A stretch of DNA of 64,000 nucleotides from contig NC_036456.1 in NCBI RefSeq assembly GCF_002775205.1, positions 6,029,463 to 6,093,462 of the forward strand, given 5' to 3'. The notes under the pieces were generated by a model that was given only the letters and a program-made list of their open reading frames with translations, ran no database searches and was not told where the DNA came from. Made by a program: the position numbers and the translations under genes. The DNA is from Xiphophorus maculatus. Lineage: Eukaryota > Chordata > Actinopteri > Cyprinodontiformes > Poeciliidae. This document shows, piece by piece, positions 10,831 to 23,500 of the stretch. Numbering within the stretch: position 1 is the stretch's first letter; each line of letters begins with the position of its first letter.

Positions 10831-12725
10831 ATGCAGTGGAGTCTGATTCTGCTCTTCCTGATGGGTAAGTTGATCTGAAACACAACTAGACTCTCTGGTT
10901 TCTGTCACGTTAGAGACTCAGCTAGATTCAGAAGAGATTAATTTTCCATTGATCACACAGTAAGAAACAATAAGAATGATCCAAAACAATTACAATGTTA
11001 TGAGGTGGACATTACCCATTTTGTTATTATTTTGTATTAAATACATTATTATGTTTTACGTTAGTAGGTCAGTGTTGCTTCATTGACTGTCAGCTCTATC
11101 AGTTTCACTACATTAATAAGGAAAAGACCTGGACTGAAGCTCAGCAGTACTGCAGAGAGAATCACACTGACCTGGCCACAGTGACTAACATGAAGGACAT
11201 GAAGAGACTCATCAACATCTCATCTGGATATCAGAGGGGAGCTTGGATTGGTCTGAACAGTAAAGCAGAATTTACCAGAACATGGCACTGGTCTCTGCCT
11301 GAACTGGAGTTCAGTGAAAGTGAGACCAACTGGGTCAAAAGAGAACCAAATGATAAAAGAAATCAAGGATCTGAGAATTGTGGGATTCTGAATAAAAATA
11401 TGTCATGGGAAGATACTAGTTGCTCTAATCCAAGAGCTTTCCTCTGCTATGATGGTGAGTACTAATAAAATCCAGAATGTAAAATCTGTAAGTGATCTAA
11501 TAAAACGATCTGGATTAAATGTTTTGGGGTTTTTTCCCAACATTTTGATAAAAATCTTTCTTTCAAATATGATAGAGTGGAACAAAACCATCCAACTCAA
11601 CCTAATAGACACATTTGTTAGAGTCTCTGACAATGACCTTATATTATGCTTATCTAAAAAAATCTGAACTGTGACAAATATTCTTCTGTTTACTCCACAG
11701 AAACTAATAAAACCCATAAATATCACCTGATTAAAGACAAGAAGACCTGGCTGGAAGCTCAGAGTTACTGCAGAGAGAAACACACAGACCTGATCAGTGG
11801 AACGAAGCAACTACAGGATGAAGAAGTGAAGAAATTGATGAACTCTTCAGATCGTTCAGCATACTTTGGTTTATTCAGAGACAACTGGAGGTGGTCAGAT
11901 GGAAGCAGTTCCTCTTTCAGACACTGGAATAATGACTTTAACAGTCAACATGAAAACAGTCATCGATGTGCTGCTACTGGTGTTGGTGCAGGCAGATGGA
12001 ATACTGACGCCTGTAATCTGGATAAACCTTTCATCTGTTATGATGGTGAGTTTTTATGACAGATTTCCTTTTACAAAATACCTTTAAATGTAACTTTAGT
12101 TCTAAAAACGATCTAAAACAAACCCTTGTCTTTATTATTGTACAGTGTTTATATCGAAAAGCTTTTTTTTTTAACACTTGGGAAATCTGTTTAAAATATT
12201 GATCTCACATTTACATTGTTGAGACTTTAAAGCTGCATTAATAATTCATAGAGACATACTCAAATCACACACAAACGTTCATTTTATCTTTTAAAATCTT
12301 GCATGCCCAGCATCTGGTTCAGAATGAAGCTGACTCTGATGAAGAGACGTTTTGTGTTTAAAGTGTTTTTTGCAGTGGATAATGTGATCCTAGTCAAAGA
12401 GAAGATGAACTGGGAGGACGCCTTGTACTACTGCAGAGATCATCACCATGACCTGGTCACCATCACCAACATGGATGATCAGAGATGGATCCAGGAGAAA
12501 GTCAAGAAGGCATCGACTGATCATGTCTGGATGGGTCTGCGCTACACCTGCACTCTGGATTTCTGGTTCTGGGTCAGTGATGAGGTGGTCATCTATCAGA
12601 ACTGGGCCGATGGTGAACCGACGGACGACTGTGACATGTCTGGAGCCATGGAGACGGGAGGAAGACATCAGTGGAGGAAGAAAAATGATCTTGAAGAGTT
12701 TAATTTTCTTTGTACTAAGGATTAA
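10831..12725 (+). CDS. Secreted C-type lectin with three CTLDs (tandem copy 3)
   Basis: Exons 10831-10864, 11068-11454, 11701-12045 and 12376-12725 join in phase 1 to 372 codons (371 aa), the same length as copy 2. The signal-peptide exon is identical in sequence to that of copy 2. Domain 1 keeps WIGL, the EPN mannose-type motif and WED before the last cysteines. Domain 2 (...FGLFRDNWRWSDGSS...) lacks a sugar-site motif. Domain 3 carries WMGL and CDMSGAM and ends ...FLCTKD. The intron-1 acceptor has a weak pyrimidine tract (TTAGTAG). Together with copy 2 and the dead copy 1 it forms a head-to-tail array, so the copies arose by local duplication. It is likely secreted and calcium-dependent; the ligand is unknown. 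Confidence 0.88.
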
Positions 12726-13509
12726 GCACTGCTTTCTCCTCCACTCATTAAATTGATTTTTTTCTTTTTTTTAAATTCATGTCAAACAATTAATTGGAGT
12801 ATAAAGTATCTTTTTAGACCAAAGTTCGCGTAGCTCTGAAGTCTCTGAAGATTTTAAGATTTCATTTCTCTGCATAGCTTCTCCTATTGTGGCCAGGTAG
12901 ATGTAACATGCTAAACCTGGTGATTTAAATTGTGTTTTTGTTCGATTTATGATGTTAATGAATAGAAATGTTGCACCACGCTGCAGTCTCGTCTCCTGTG
13001 TTTCAGCTGACATCTGACATATTGTTATACGTGAAAAAATTAAGATGAATAAGTAAAATAAAACAACCCTTCACTGTGTTGGATTAACATTTGCTCCATT
13101 CATCTTGTATACCAGCTTTGTTGAGCAGAGTCCAGGGCAGCTGGTGTCTATCTCCGTCTGCCATTGATTGAGACAGGCAGCCAGTCAATCAGAGTAATTC
13201 TTATTCCTCCAATAGAAAATAAAACCTTCTAAAAAAAACAAAACGTTGTGGTGTTGATGTGTGGATGGTTTCACCTGGTTCACTCCTCTGATGAAGGATC
13301 AAAACCGAACAATAAAGTTGATGTTCTGTGAAAAACAAGAATGAGCTTCCACTGCCCTGAGACTGTATGGTATAAATATAGTCTAAGGTAGAAATAATTC
13401 AGTTTACATAAAACAAAGAGACAACACATATTGAACATTTACATGTAGATACATCATCATAGCCAAACGGCTACTTTCCATCTCTAGTCCCACAGGTAGA
13501 GGCTGGTGC

Positions 13510-13586
<77 letters not shown>

Positions 13587-15060
13587 TAAAAAGAAACACA
13601 AGAAAATAATAAGAAAAAGAACAATTAACTCTACTACAGTAAAAGTGAATTAAAATGTCTAGAATAGACAATAAAACCAAATGGAACATGTTGAAACATA
13701 GTCAAGCTAATTTGGCCTTCCAGGCTCCCATACATTTTCTTCCAGGATTGATTTTCTCTGAACTCTGACCAGCTGCCATGTCCCTGCTGGAAAAAAAAAA
13801 AAAGCATCACCATAGCAACACTCACTTCACTTCATTTCGGTTTATTTACATACGACTCCTGAATTTATTTTCTAGCTCTGGAAGTAAAAATGTTCTTCTA
13901 CCATTTTTTTTTCTCTTCAACCTGGTATAATTATGTTTTTTGTTCTATCTTGCATTTCAAAATATTTAACCTTAGTTAGTTTTACTCAACTTTCACATGA
14001 CGTGGCTCTTGTTCAAGTCATATAATCTTTATGAGTATATGACTTTTAGTGCATCAGGCGAAGCTTCTTCTTTAGGAACATTTGCATGACTCTGTTATGT
14101 GTTTATCATAAAACATCCAGGCGCTACACCTACACACTCTTTGGTTCTGCTTTCCGCTTAGCTCAAAATAACACAGTGAATAAACTAACAAGTAGTAACA
14201 AGGTTAGAAATTGTTTCTATTCTCCTCAGGATGAATTTGAAAATAGATCCTCCACTTCTAATGAAACCAAAAAAACTTTTGTGTAATGCACTGATATAAT
14301 GTTTTCATAGAAACATGTCCTGTTTGAATACTCAAATCTTGATGGTTACTATGTTTTTTTTTTCTATGTTCATTTTATTTTAAATGTTAGGCAAAACTCA
14401 CACTTTGCACATTTTTGTTCTTCCTTTGGATTTTTGCTGCTTCTAAAAAAACTACTACTAAAAAAAAAGAAAATCGGCATTAAGTTGTTCTTTTTAGTGT
14501 CTGGAAAATAACCCGTTTCAATAACCTCTGAAATTCAATGTCACAAATATGCAGGCACTGCCCCTCACCTAGTAACCCCAGTGAAGCGTAGCCCGTCACC
14601 TAGCAACCCACGCTGAGCTCCAGGATGGTATGGGTCAGCTGGTTTTACCGCTGTGCAATGGCTGCTGGAAAAGACACGTGTTTTGTTGTTGACTTACCCT
14701 CCAGAAACCGCTCACTGCATTTTTGTTGGTTGTGTAGGAGGCTCCGCTAATGCTTTTCAAAACTGTATAATTGCTCAAGTGTTTTCAGCCATTTTCACTT
14801 GTGAGTGCTAACGAGGAAGGCGTTTTGGTGAAAAATGTGCAAATCTATACCTTGTTGACGATACCAGCTGGTAGTGAAACTTGTCCCATACCGACGTGGG
14901 CTGAAAGGCCGCAATGCGAGAAGCAAGCCATTACTCCAAAACACCAACACCAAGAAGCTACATTGTAGCAGATACACACGGGGACAAAGACATTCGTTTA
15001 TGGAGACATGTCCTGTGTTCTGATTAAACTAGTGTGGAACTGTTTTCCTTTAATGACCAT
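12726..15060. other. Intergenic, mostly repeats; no gene seen
   Basis: The lectin 3' flank, the AAT microsatellite and AT-rich DNA fill this stretch. 14550-14980 contains sequence of repeat-like character ('cacctagtaacccc...cacctagcaaccc') that I cannot classify. Confidence 0.4.
13510..13586. repeat. (AAT)n microsatellite
   Basis: About 25 uninterrupted AAT/ATA units. The poly-Leu ORF on the opposite strand is a by-product. Confidence 0.95.
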
Positions 15061-15064
15061 TGTT

Positions 15065-15345
15065 ACATTTTCAGCATAAAGAGAGACACTATAAAGCCTG
15101 GGAACAACACCGTTCCAAATGTGTAGTATGGGAGTGGCTGTATCGTGTTGTGGGGCTGTTTTACTGTAGGAGGAACTGCTGCATTTCACAAAATACCTAG
15201 AATCCTGCCTAAGTTACACCAGTTCTGTTAGGACGAATAGTGGCTCTTTTGTGCCTGTTTATGTGAACTTCTGTTTTCAATTGTATATCTAGCTCATACC
15301 ATCTATGAGCATGAAAAAAGCCATTTGAACTTTAACTCCTCTAGG
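15065..15345 (+). mobile_element. Tc1/mariner transposon remnant
   Basis: Positions 15070-15215 match the transposase part of fish Tc1 elements at DNA level: a decayed 'GGCAGCATCATGTTGTGGGG' theme (here GTGGCTGTATCGTGTTGTGG), then TGCATTTCACAAAATA. 15255-15290 resembles the Tc1 end region (TATGTGAACTTCTG...TCAATTGTAT). The reading frame is destroyed. Confidence 0.65.
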
Positions 15346-15464
15346 CAATGGTGGAATGTTTTAACCTTTTACCTAATCTGATCTTTCCTGTTGGTGACTC
15401 ATGTCAGCCAAGTCTCCCTTGACGTCACTTGTGTCATGCACTGCAAGAAAAACAAACGTATTTG

Positions 15465-15835
15465 AGAGAGCCATAAGGAAAAGCATAAAGTTTATTTCAT
15501 TATCAAAGTCTTTATCTTTCAAGCACCTTTAGTGCTTTAACAGAATCTAATAATTAACTCTCAAATGTGGATAAATAGGTTTCCTTTCAACAGCCTTGAA
15601 CTGGATTTGTAAATAAGGTCAACACAAATAAGGTGAGGACAATCAGATTCAGGTTACTGAGACCACAGTGACCTAAATCACTGGTCACTGTGACAAAACA
15701 GAGGACCGCCACAGAGATCCTCTGTGACGGATCTTCTAGAGAGCCAACTCAGGATCTTTAGAAGAGAAGGCAGAAAGCCACCGTGAGGGCCCTCGAGGAG
15801 ACCAGCAGGAAGTGAGAAGAAGGTTGTCGCCCTTA
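15465..15835 (+). pseudogene. Degenerate copy of the C1q-like gene (promoter and exon 1)
   Basis: The block tracks the downstream C1q-like gene from its upstream region (TTTGAGAGAGCCA...GCATAAAGTTTATT, then AGAATCTAATAATTAACT) through exon 1 (GACAATCAGATTC..GTTACTGAGACCACAG; GAGGCAGAAAGCCAC-type segment). The TATA box is mutated (GATAAATA at 15570). The start codon region and frame are lost through indels. No product expected. Confidence 0.75.
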
Positions 15836-15945
15836 AGGTCCCCATAACTTAGATGATCTCATCATCTGAGTTAATAAAATCGCCTCTCATTAATTTAGAA
15901 GTATGACAAAAAATGTTCTTAGAAAGGCATCTGCCGGCCAAATTG

Positions 15946-15987
15946 ACACCAGGCTTGGGTGGAACTATTTTGACCCAAGCCTGGTGT
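15946..15987. repeat. 15-bp perfect inverted repeat
   Basis: ACACCAGGCTTGGGT at 15946-15960 is followed after 12 bases by its exact inverse at 15973-15987. It abuts the 5' end of a tRNA-derived SINE remnant. Confidence 0.85.
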
Positions 15988-15994
15988 AGCAATA

Positions 15995-16150
15995 GTTGGG
16001 GCAATGGTAGGTCGCGTTAGGAGCATTTCCTGCAAATGGTGGATCACCGGTTCTATTCCCGCTTAGTCCGCTCTCGTTTTTGTGTCCTTTGGATAAGACA
16101 CTTCACCCGTCTTGTCAGTTGATGTTGCCTGACTCACACTGGTAAAGTGT
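15995..16150 (+). repeat. tRNA-derived SINE remnant
   Basis: An A-box-like stretch (GGGGCAATGGTAGG) is followed by a B-box-like GGTTCTATTCC at 16049-16059 and then the 'gtgtcctt.ggataagacacttcacccg.cttg' body typical of fish tRNA SINEs. Confidence 0.6.
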
Positions 16151-16682
16151 GAATCTCACTATTCTTGGCTTTCCATCACGATAGGGTTTATAAGAAACCA
16201 TTCTAACCTTTAACTTAGGCCTATCAAAAGACAGGGATATGTGACAAGTCTTTGTCACCCATACTTCCTTACTGAAAACAAAAAATACCACAAAGCAGTA
16301 GGGTTTGGATGTGAGACGATGGGCTTTGCAAGCATACAAATACAAAGGTCATGCAAATAGAAGCTGCTACTTCTGTTTGCATCATTGCTTTGGTTTGTCT
16401 GCTTTGGTGCCAAATGGCTCTAATTTATTGAGGTTAACCATGCAAAACGGTAAACATGCACTTCTACTACTATCTTAGTCAGTGTTTTTTTAAGCAAAGC
16501 TTCTCTGGCACATGTAGGCACAGGAAACTCACGTGCTCAATATCTATACTGCCTGTAGTATTATTAAGTAGCAGACTCTGAACTTTCAGGTTAGTCATAA
16601 AAGGTCTGAACAACAAAGACATTTGAGAGAGCCACACGGAAGAGCATAAAGTTTATTCTGTAATAAACGTTATGCTTTGGTA

Positions 16683-16733
16683 TGAAGACACGTTCTGTCC
16701 AACATTGGAGGCCATTACAGCCCAGTGATAAGC
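16683..16733 (+). pseudogene. C1q exon-2 fragment inside the C1q-like promoter
   Basis: ACACGTTCTGTCCAACATTG and the following GAGGCCATTACAGCCCAGTGA match exon 2 of the adjacent C1q-like gene (about 17810-17851) almost perfectly. The fragment sits about 45-95 bases upstream of the TATA box. The degenerate upstream copy lacks it at the corresponding place, so it was inserted or gene-converted there. Confidence 0.75.
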
Positions 16734-16777
16734 AGCTTTAATATTTTTAACAGAATCTAATAATTAACTAAAACGTG

Positions 16778-16785
16778 TATAAATA
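16778..16785 (+). promoter_or_regulatory. TATA box of the C1q-like gene
   Basis: TATAAATA lies 51 bases before the start codon, which predicts a very short 5' leader. The same site reads GATAAATA in the dead upstream copy. Confidence 0.6.
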
Positions 16786-16835
16786 GGTCACTTTTCACAG
16801 TCCTCCTAAAGAAGACGCACACAAATCAAAGAAGA

Positions 16836-18875
16836 ATGGGGTTTCCACCAGTGATGCTTCTCATGTGTCTGGTTGTTGGGCTGTCCACCTGCCGGGCAGA
16901 AGGTGAAGACAATCAGATTCGGGTCACTGAGACCACAGAGGAAGAGCAGGAGAATCATCTGACAGAGAGGGTCGCAGAGGACACAGAAACCCCCGATCAA
17001 GATCTTCAGACGGTAACAGTCGAGGCATCCAACTCGGGATCCCCAGAGAAAGGATGCGAGCCAAACATCTACATGGTACTGAAGGAGCTGGGAGCTCTGC
17101 AAGAGAGGCAGAAAGCCACTGTGAGCGCCCTGGAGGAAACCAACAGGAAGCTGGAAGCCAGTGAGAAGAAGATCGACGTCCTTAACAGCTCTCTGACAGA
17201 GATGAGGAGAACTTATCAAGGTAGCGGAAAATGACATCCATTTGAAATCATTTTAGAAATTTGTTTGCCACAAATTGCAAAAACACTGTGGCTTTCAGCT
17301 TTCTTTTTCCACTTATGTTTGTTGACATAACAGCAAAGTTTCAATGGCCCATTCATCTTACTCTCTAAATGTGCACTAAAATATTATTGTGGGCCATAGA
17401 TATAAGGGAAACAATAAGTTATTAAAACTATTTTGTGTTTACACCACTCTAACCTTTAGTTAGAAGACAATGTGAGTCGTGTAGATGCTTTTGATCAATA
17501 ATATCCTGTCTCTGTTTCAATACTTCAAAATAAACACATGATTATTAAAGAGTCATTGATGTTTATGGTTGAAAAAACATCTCAAATTCCACAGTAGTAT
17601 TACTGGTGTTGAACAGTTAATTACACTTTGAGAGAGAATCCCTGTTAATCTGCTGCTTGTAATCTCCAAATTGCAAAGATGTTTTCTGACTTATTTTTTC
17701 TGTTTTCTTCACTGTGTTTAAACATCAGGACACCAGGTTGCATTTTCTGCAGCGCTACCAAAAGATGGGACCATAGGTCCCGTGAATGTTCTTTACCCTC
17801 TGGTCTACAAACACGTTCTGTCCAACATCGGAGGCCATTACAGCCCAGTGACAGGTCAGTGTTTGTCTTTCTGTTTCATCCATTGCTATGTACATGTACA
17901 AAACATGTTTTCTGCAAGTGAAGACGCTGCAAGATATGACTGAAGGGGTTACTCAAACTTAAGGATTTGTAGTTGGCAAACAACAAGAAAGAGCTTTTGT
18001 TTTTCAACTCGACGTAAAATTATGGAAGAAGTTAAATGAGTTAAAACAAAGAAAAGGTTTAATACAATTTAAAAGGAAATATAAGGAGGTCATTTTCAAA
18101 AGATGTAGAAATATGGGTGGGACTTAGCAATGATGGTGAACGTAAGTTGAGGCACATGAGTGTGTGTGGTTATGGATGTACATATTCAGACATATTTAAA
18201 CCCAGATAAAATTAATTTATCTATGTTTGTTTAATTTCTTATCTGTTATTATTATTTAAAATTAAGGGCGCATCTGAAAATATGATATGAGTTTATGGGA
18301 TAGGAGTTCATAAGTTTCTTACTTCTTCCTAATCCCTTTTAAGCATGTTAAGCTTATTGTGGTACAAAATATGTGTCTTTTGCACTCCTTGTTCATGTGT
18401 TATTTTATACTTCTATCATGTTAGAAATAAATAAATAAAAATAGATAGATAAAATACATCTTTGAATAGAAAGCCATTGTTTTTAAACCCAAGAGATCTC
18501 ATTTCAACAAGTTTTTTCCCCCATTATCTTAAAAGATGATGGTTCTTCTTGCAGCAGATTTATCTCTGATTGCTTTTCTTATTTTCCTCTGCAGGATACT
18601 TTACAGCACCAGTGAGAGGAATTTATTACTTTTCCTTTTATTCATTTTGTTGGGCGGGTGATGGAACCTCTGGAGGAAGTCTTTACCGAAATGAAAATCA
18701 AGTTGTGTCATGGTACGGTTACACTAAAACTGCCCCCGTCTCTGGCTCTAACAGCGCCATCTTGCTGCTGCAAGCAGGAGACATGGTCAACGTCCGCCTC
18801 TGGGACGGGAGGAAAATAAGTGATAATGTTAACAAGTACTCCACATTCAGTGGATTCTTACTGTCACCAATGTAA
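16836..18875 (+). CDS. Secreted C1q-domain protein (C1q-like/cerebellin-like)
   Basis: Exons 16836-17220, 17729-17854 and 18595-18875 join in phase 1 to 264 codons (263 aa). Residues 1-21 are a clear signal peptide ending ...GLSTCRA. Residues about 22-75 are acidic and Glu/Thr-rich. Residues about 77-128 are heptad-like (LKELGALQERQ..., ETNRKLEASEKKIDVL), fitting a trimerising coiled coil. A globular C1q domain fills residues about 131-263 (VAFSAALPKDG; GYFTAPVRGIYYFSFYS; AILLLQAGDMVNVRLW; YSTFSGFLLSP at the end). There is no collagen repeat, so this is a globular-head C1q protein of the large fish C1q-like family. Such proteins are usually secreted oligomers in immunity or hepatic acute-phase settings; the ligand here is unknown. 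A poly(A) signal follows at 19173-19178. Confidence 0.9.
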
Positions 18876-19172
18876 ACATTTAGAAAACAGAAACGGCTTT
18901 TTGTGTGGAAATTGTAAATATTTTTTCTACTGTCACTTTCAGACAACTTCAGATTAATATGTTCTTATACATTTTAGGTGACAATACACCTTTGCAATAC
19001 ATGTATCATTACCCAATTAAATATACATTCATCGTTTGAAACTAAAATTTGAAACTGAAATTTGCATTAATTGTCCAGCTTCTAAGAAAATGTGTATCAT
19101 CATAAATAGTAGAGAAATGAAACAAGATAGTGAAACTTTTAGTCTCTATATTCCATAACAACATTTTCTGTA

Positions 19173-19178
19173 AATAAA
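19173..19178 (+). terminator. Polyadenylation signal of the C1q-like gene
   Basis: AATAAA, 298 bases after the stop codon and on the same strand. Confidence 0.6.
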
Positions 19179-20278
19179 GAACATTTGCAAAACAACTGTT
19201 GTTTTTTTTTCCTGTCACTTTAAACAGAAAATACTATGTGTGTTTTGTGATAAGTTAATAACTCACCTGCAAACACAATGAGGTTTGAATGTTTGTTTAA
19301 CTATTACGGAAAAGTGAGAATTTGACTGTACATTACAGTGATAAACAGTTAATAAAATTCTGTATATGAAGTATTTGTAGTTAAATACAGACTTGGTTCA
19401 AAATCATTAAAATTCCAGTGCTACACATACATGACCTAAATCATGATTTAACTGGTAATCAGGCAAACATTTGTATTTTCCCAATTTATAACATTTTGAT
19501 TGTGTTACATTGACTTTGCTGTGAAATCAAAATTGCCCATTTCACATTTCTCAACAAAAACCAACAATAAAGATTGTGTTCGACATATACATGAATTTCA
19601 ATTAAAGACAGTGTAAACACATACTGTGTTGCTTAAAGTTGTACTATTTACTAACTTTTCTTACAAATGCAATTATTACTTTGGAGTAAAAGCATTGATA
19701 AGAAAACTAATGAGAAAGAAAAATCCATGCATGTGGAGGACTCCATTTTGACCATCTGCTCCCAATATATAATAATAATTAGAACTGTAATAGATCAGTA
19801 GTTCTTTGACTGTGTCCAAAAATACGGTGGGCATTTAAATTGCAATTATACTAAACTTGCAAAGAATCATCAGGAAAATTAAGAGGGTTAAAAAAAAAGA
19901 AATGAGCCGAGTTTTCTCTGTGACGAAAGCATTCGGCTTTAGCTGATTACATTTACTACAATCTGTCAGTTATAAACATTAATAACAAATGAATGACTTT
20001 ACAAAGCTAAAAATGATTCAACATTTCCTTTATTGAAATGTGGAATTCATCAATTTCTCCAACAACTTTTTAAGAGGAAACATTTTTCTGTTGGCGTACT
20101 CTGTCATTACAGATAGTTATTTTAATTTAAAAAAAAGACAAATCAATATTTACCTCCAATGAATGTGTTTTCTATCCAGTAGGAGAATTACAACGACGAC
20201 TACATTGAGACAGGCCAAGTTCTGGTTGAGTCACTTCTACCCAACTACAGCTGACAGAGCCTCTCAGTAGTCAGCCAT
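19179..20278. other. Intergenic, no gene seen
   Basis: AT-rich spacer between the convergent C1q-like and PARP14-like genes. No open frame, RNA gene or repeat is recognised with confidence. Confidence 0.4.
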
Positions 20279-20284
20279 TTTATT
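20279..20284 (-). terminator. Polyadenylation signal of the PARP14-like gene A
   Basis: TTTATT on the + strand (AATAAA on the coding strand), 225 bases past the stop codon. Confidence 0.5.
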
Positions 20285-20508
20285 GCACCCTAATAAGATT
20301 CTATAGAAGTTTACATTTTTGACAAATGTCTACAATCCTTGCCTGCTCATCTATCCTACAAAGCATTCTTATTGATTTGCATAGATCTGAACACATCTCA
20401 CCAAAAGATACAACAAAAGCAACCAAACAAAAGAACATTAACCAAATGCACCAGTGATAAACGAGCTCTACAGGTAAAGGGAAATCCAAAGGAACTGCAT
20501 GTTCCCGC

Positions 20509-23500
20509 TCAGCAGAAGGTGATGAGGTATTCTGGGTAGGCCTGGTCATCATGGAAGACTATAAACATTGTTGGCTGTTGCTGGTTGTTCACCAAACTGT
20601 CGAAGCAATCAGTGGGGTCTGCACCTCGGGCAGGGGGAGCTTTCATGTCGGATTTACCCAGTGTGTAACGGCCGGTGACAACACGAGCAACATACAGTCG
20701 CTTCATTCCCGATTTGTCTGGTGGAGAAAACCCCCTTGCAGAGTATTCAGCATGGACGGCAAAGTAAACTCCTTTTCCGTATGCGGTAGCTGTAGGAAAA
20801 ATGACAACAAAAAAATTTGGAATAATTTAGAAACATTGTTTAGTTGCCTTTCAGGCACTGGATTTTTGTTGGAGGTATGCTAGTTAATCACGGCTTACCA
20901 TGTGCTCCAGCATAACTCCTGTCAAATCGGTCTCTTTCAATGCAGCTGCACGACTCTGCAGATGTGCCATGGTACAGAGACTTTTCACCGAGTTCTGCTT
21001 GGCCATTCTTGGCTAGTATACGCTGCCGACACAAGCTGTAGGCGTTCCACAGGTACAGGTTCTGCACACGTTCAATCTGAGACCACAAAAAAAAAGCCCC
21101 ATTTATGATTGTTTTTCTATAAAGTTGAGATTTTAGTTGTTCTAGTTGAGTAATAATGTTAGCATTCTTACTTTATGGATCGTGTACTTGGCAGTTTTGA
21201 GGAAGTCACTTGCTACATTCTGGTATTCATTGGAGTTTGGCTGCAGCTCCACCTTTTTAAAGACTTCGTCTTGCATAGGTTCCCAGTGCGACGGTAACTC
21301 CAAGTCTAAAGTACAAGTCACACAGAGAAATGTTTTATTTACACATAATTAAAAAGTGCTGAACATATTGTGTCTAAAAAAAGAAACTATAAAACCTTTC
21401 ATACCGTACCTTTACACTCTGTCCTTTTCAGTTTATAAGTTGTGCCAGTCGTCCAGTCTGTGGCGTCTTGTGACTTCATGTTTACTTTGAGAGTCTTGCC
21501 TTCAGGCGTCTCCAAGTCCACACAGACTTTTTTCTGTAAGTGAGCTTCCTCCAGCATGTAGTTCATACTAAGGCTCAGCTCCTGCCATTCTCCACTGTCG
21601 TCTTTCATCGCCCACTGGATGTTAAGAGCCAACGTTGCCTCTTCCTTGTCTTTGAGTTCTTCTTCAAGTACTTTCTGAACTGCTTTGGTTATTAACTCGG
21701 TGACACTCAAGACATCTTCCTTTAAACCTTTCAGGACGTACTCTTTTTTGCTTGACCCGGTTCTTCCCATGGGTCCACCAGTATCGACTGCTTTGTGCTC
21801 TACGCTTATTCCCGTTAGTTTGACTTTCGCCTGCACTGCCTCCAGTTCCATAGCGTCTAGCTTAGAGACACAATGCACAGACACTGTTCTCTCTATGAGC
21901 TCTTTCTGCACAATCAACTCCAACTCTTTCTTGACGTTCTTGGCGACGTCTGGACCACAGCTGATTACTCGCAAAACCGTTGACTCGGGCTTCGAAGAGA
22001 TGGTTTCGTCTTGATTGGATGAGAATGTTGTCAGTCTAGAACACTTTTCTTGGATCTTCTTTAGCCTTTGTCTGGCTTTGTCTGCAGTCAGGAAAAGCAG
22101 AGAGTTAGATGGGACTTAGGCTTTTTTTTAAAAACGCATTGTAATCGGTCTATGGGCTATACAAAGCATGTTCCATTTTTGCACAGGTTGACTATTTTGA
22201 AGGGCTCTTTTGTCTTTATGCATATAAGTTGTTGCTGGCCCGCCAATCCCAACTCAATGTTTACTCTTTATATGCGCGAAACAGTGTATAAAGAGTACAC
22301 TTTTTATACGCGTACTATAAAGAGCCTATAGAGAGCGCTCTTTATAGTACGCGCTCTACTATAATCGTGCAACCGACCAATTAATGTGCAATCGTACATG
22401 TTTAACCCAAAGAAATGTCCAGAAGCAGAAGAAACTGAGCCTCCTGCTCAACCATGGATGTTGTTCCAACTTTTTGAAGAGGTCTGCACACTTACTTTGC
22501 CTGACAAAGTCACATTTTAACAAAACCTGGAGACGGCTTTGTGTAAGAGACTTAATTTACCATTTAGAAAATGGATCTGAAACACAATTTGGTTCAGCTG
22601 CAATTTAAAAGACTACAGTGTGAATATGAAATCTATTATTGATGTAACAAGATGTCCACATTAGTATTAGAAAGCCTTCAAATTTCATGGTATGTATATA
22701 AAACAATACAAAAACAAGAAGAAATCTTCATTATGGGATTTAGAAGGTTTGTGTCTATCTATCCTGTCTGACAGCGATAGTAGAGAGTTCTTGTTGTATT
22801 TCTTGCTCAGCCATATCCATATAACTCCCCATACACCATAATAGCAGCTCTTAGGTTTCCTCAAAACTAAATTCTGAAATACCAATAAGATAATCCAACT
22901 TTTAAAATAGCAAATTAATTCTAAATTGATTATGTCTGTGTCTTGGCACATCACAGAATATATTTCATTTTTTACCACTTCTTTTAAAATCCCAATCCCA
23001 TGGTGTAATATTTCATATCACGTCTTGAAAATTCAATCTAGTATCTACATCTAGTCTCATTAGTTAGATGAACTCCGCTGAAGGACAACAGGTAAATTAT
23101 TGTTCACAATGTGGACTAAAACAGGTCATAGATGCAAGCAAACCTCTGAGGCTGAGTTTGCTCTGAACAATCCGTCCAAAGCGATTCTCCAGCTCTGATC
23201 TGGAAGAACATTGACAGGAAGCTGAAACAAAGCGTTCTGACTCGGAAAACAAAACACAGCGATGACATGAGAGTCCACCTCTGACCTGAAACCCTGGAAA
23301 ACCGGTTGTTGCAGGATGATGATGCGGATGACTGACAGAGAGGTAGGATTCATGTCCCTGATGGTTGAGGCCAAGCCGTCCAGCATCGCTGTAGCAGCTA
23401 CGTTAGGACTCATTTGACCCCGTCCTACAAGGGCAAAGAGGCAGCTCAACTGTAAACGAACCTGCAGATATTAGGCATTCTTATGTTTATTTGCTTGCAG

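Noticed and set aside
13471-13689. Poly-leucine protein on the complement
   Set aside because: Translation of an (AAT)n microsatellite.
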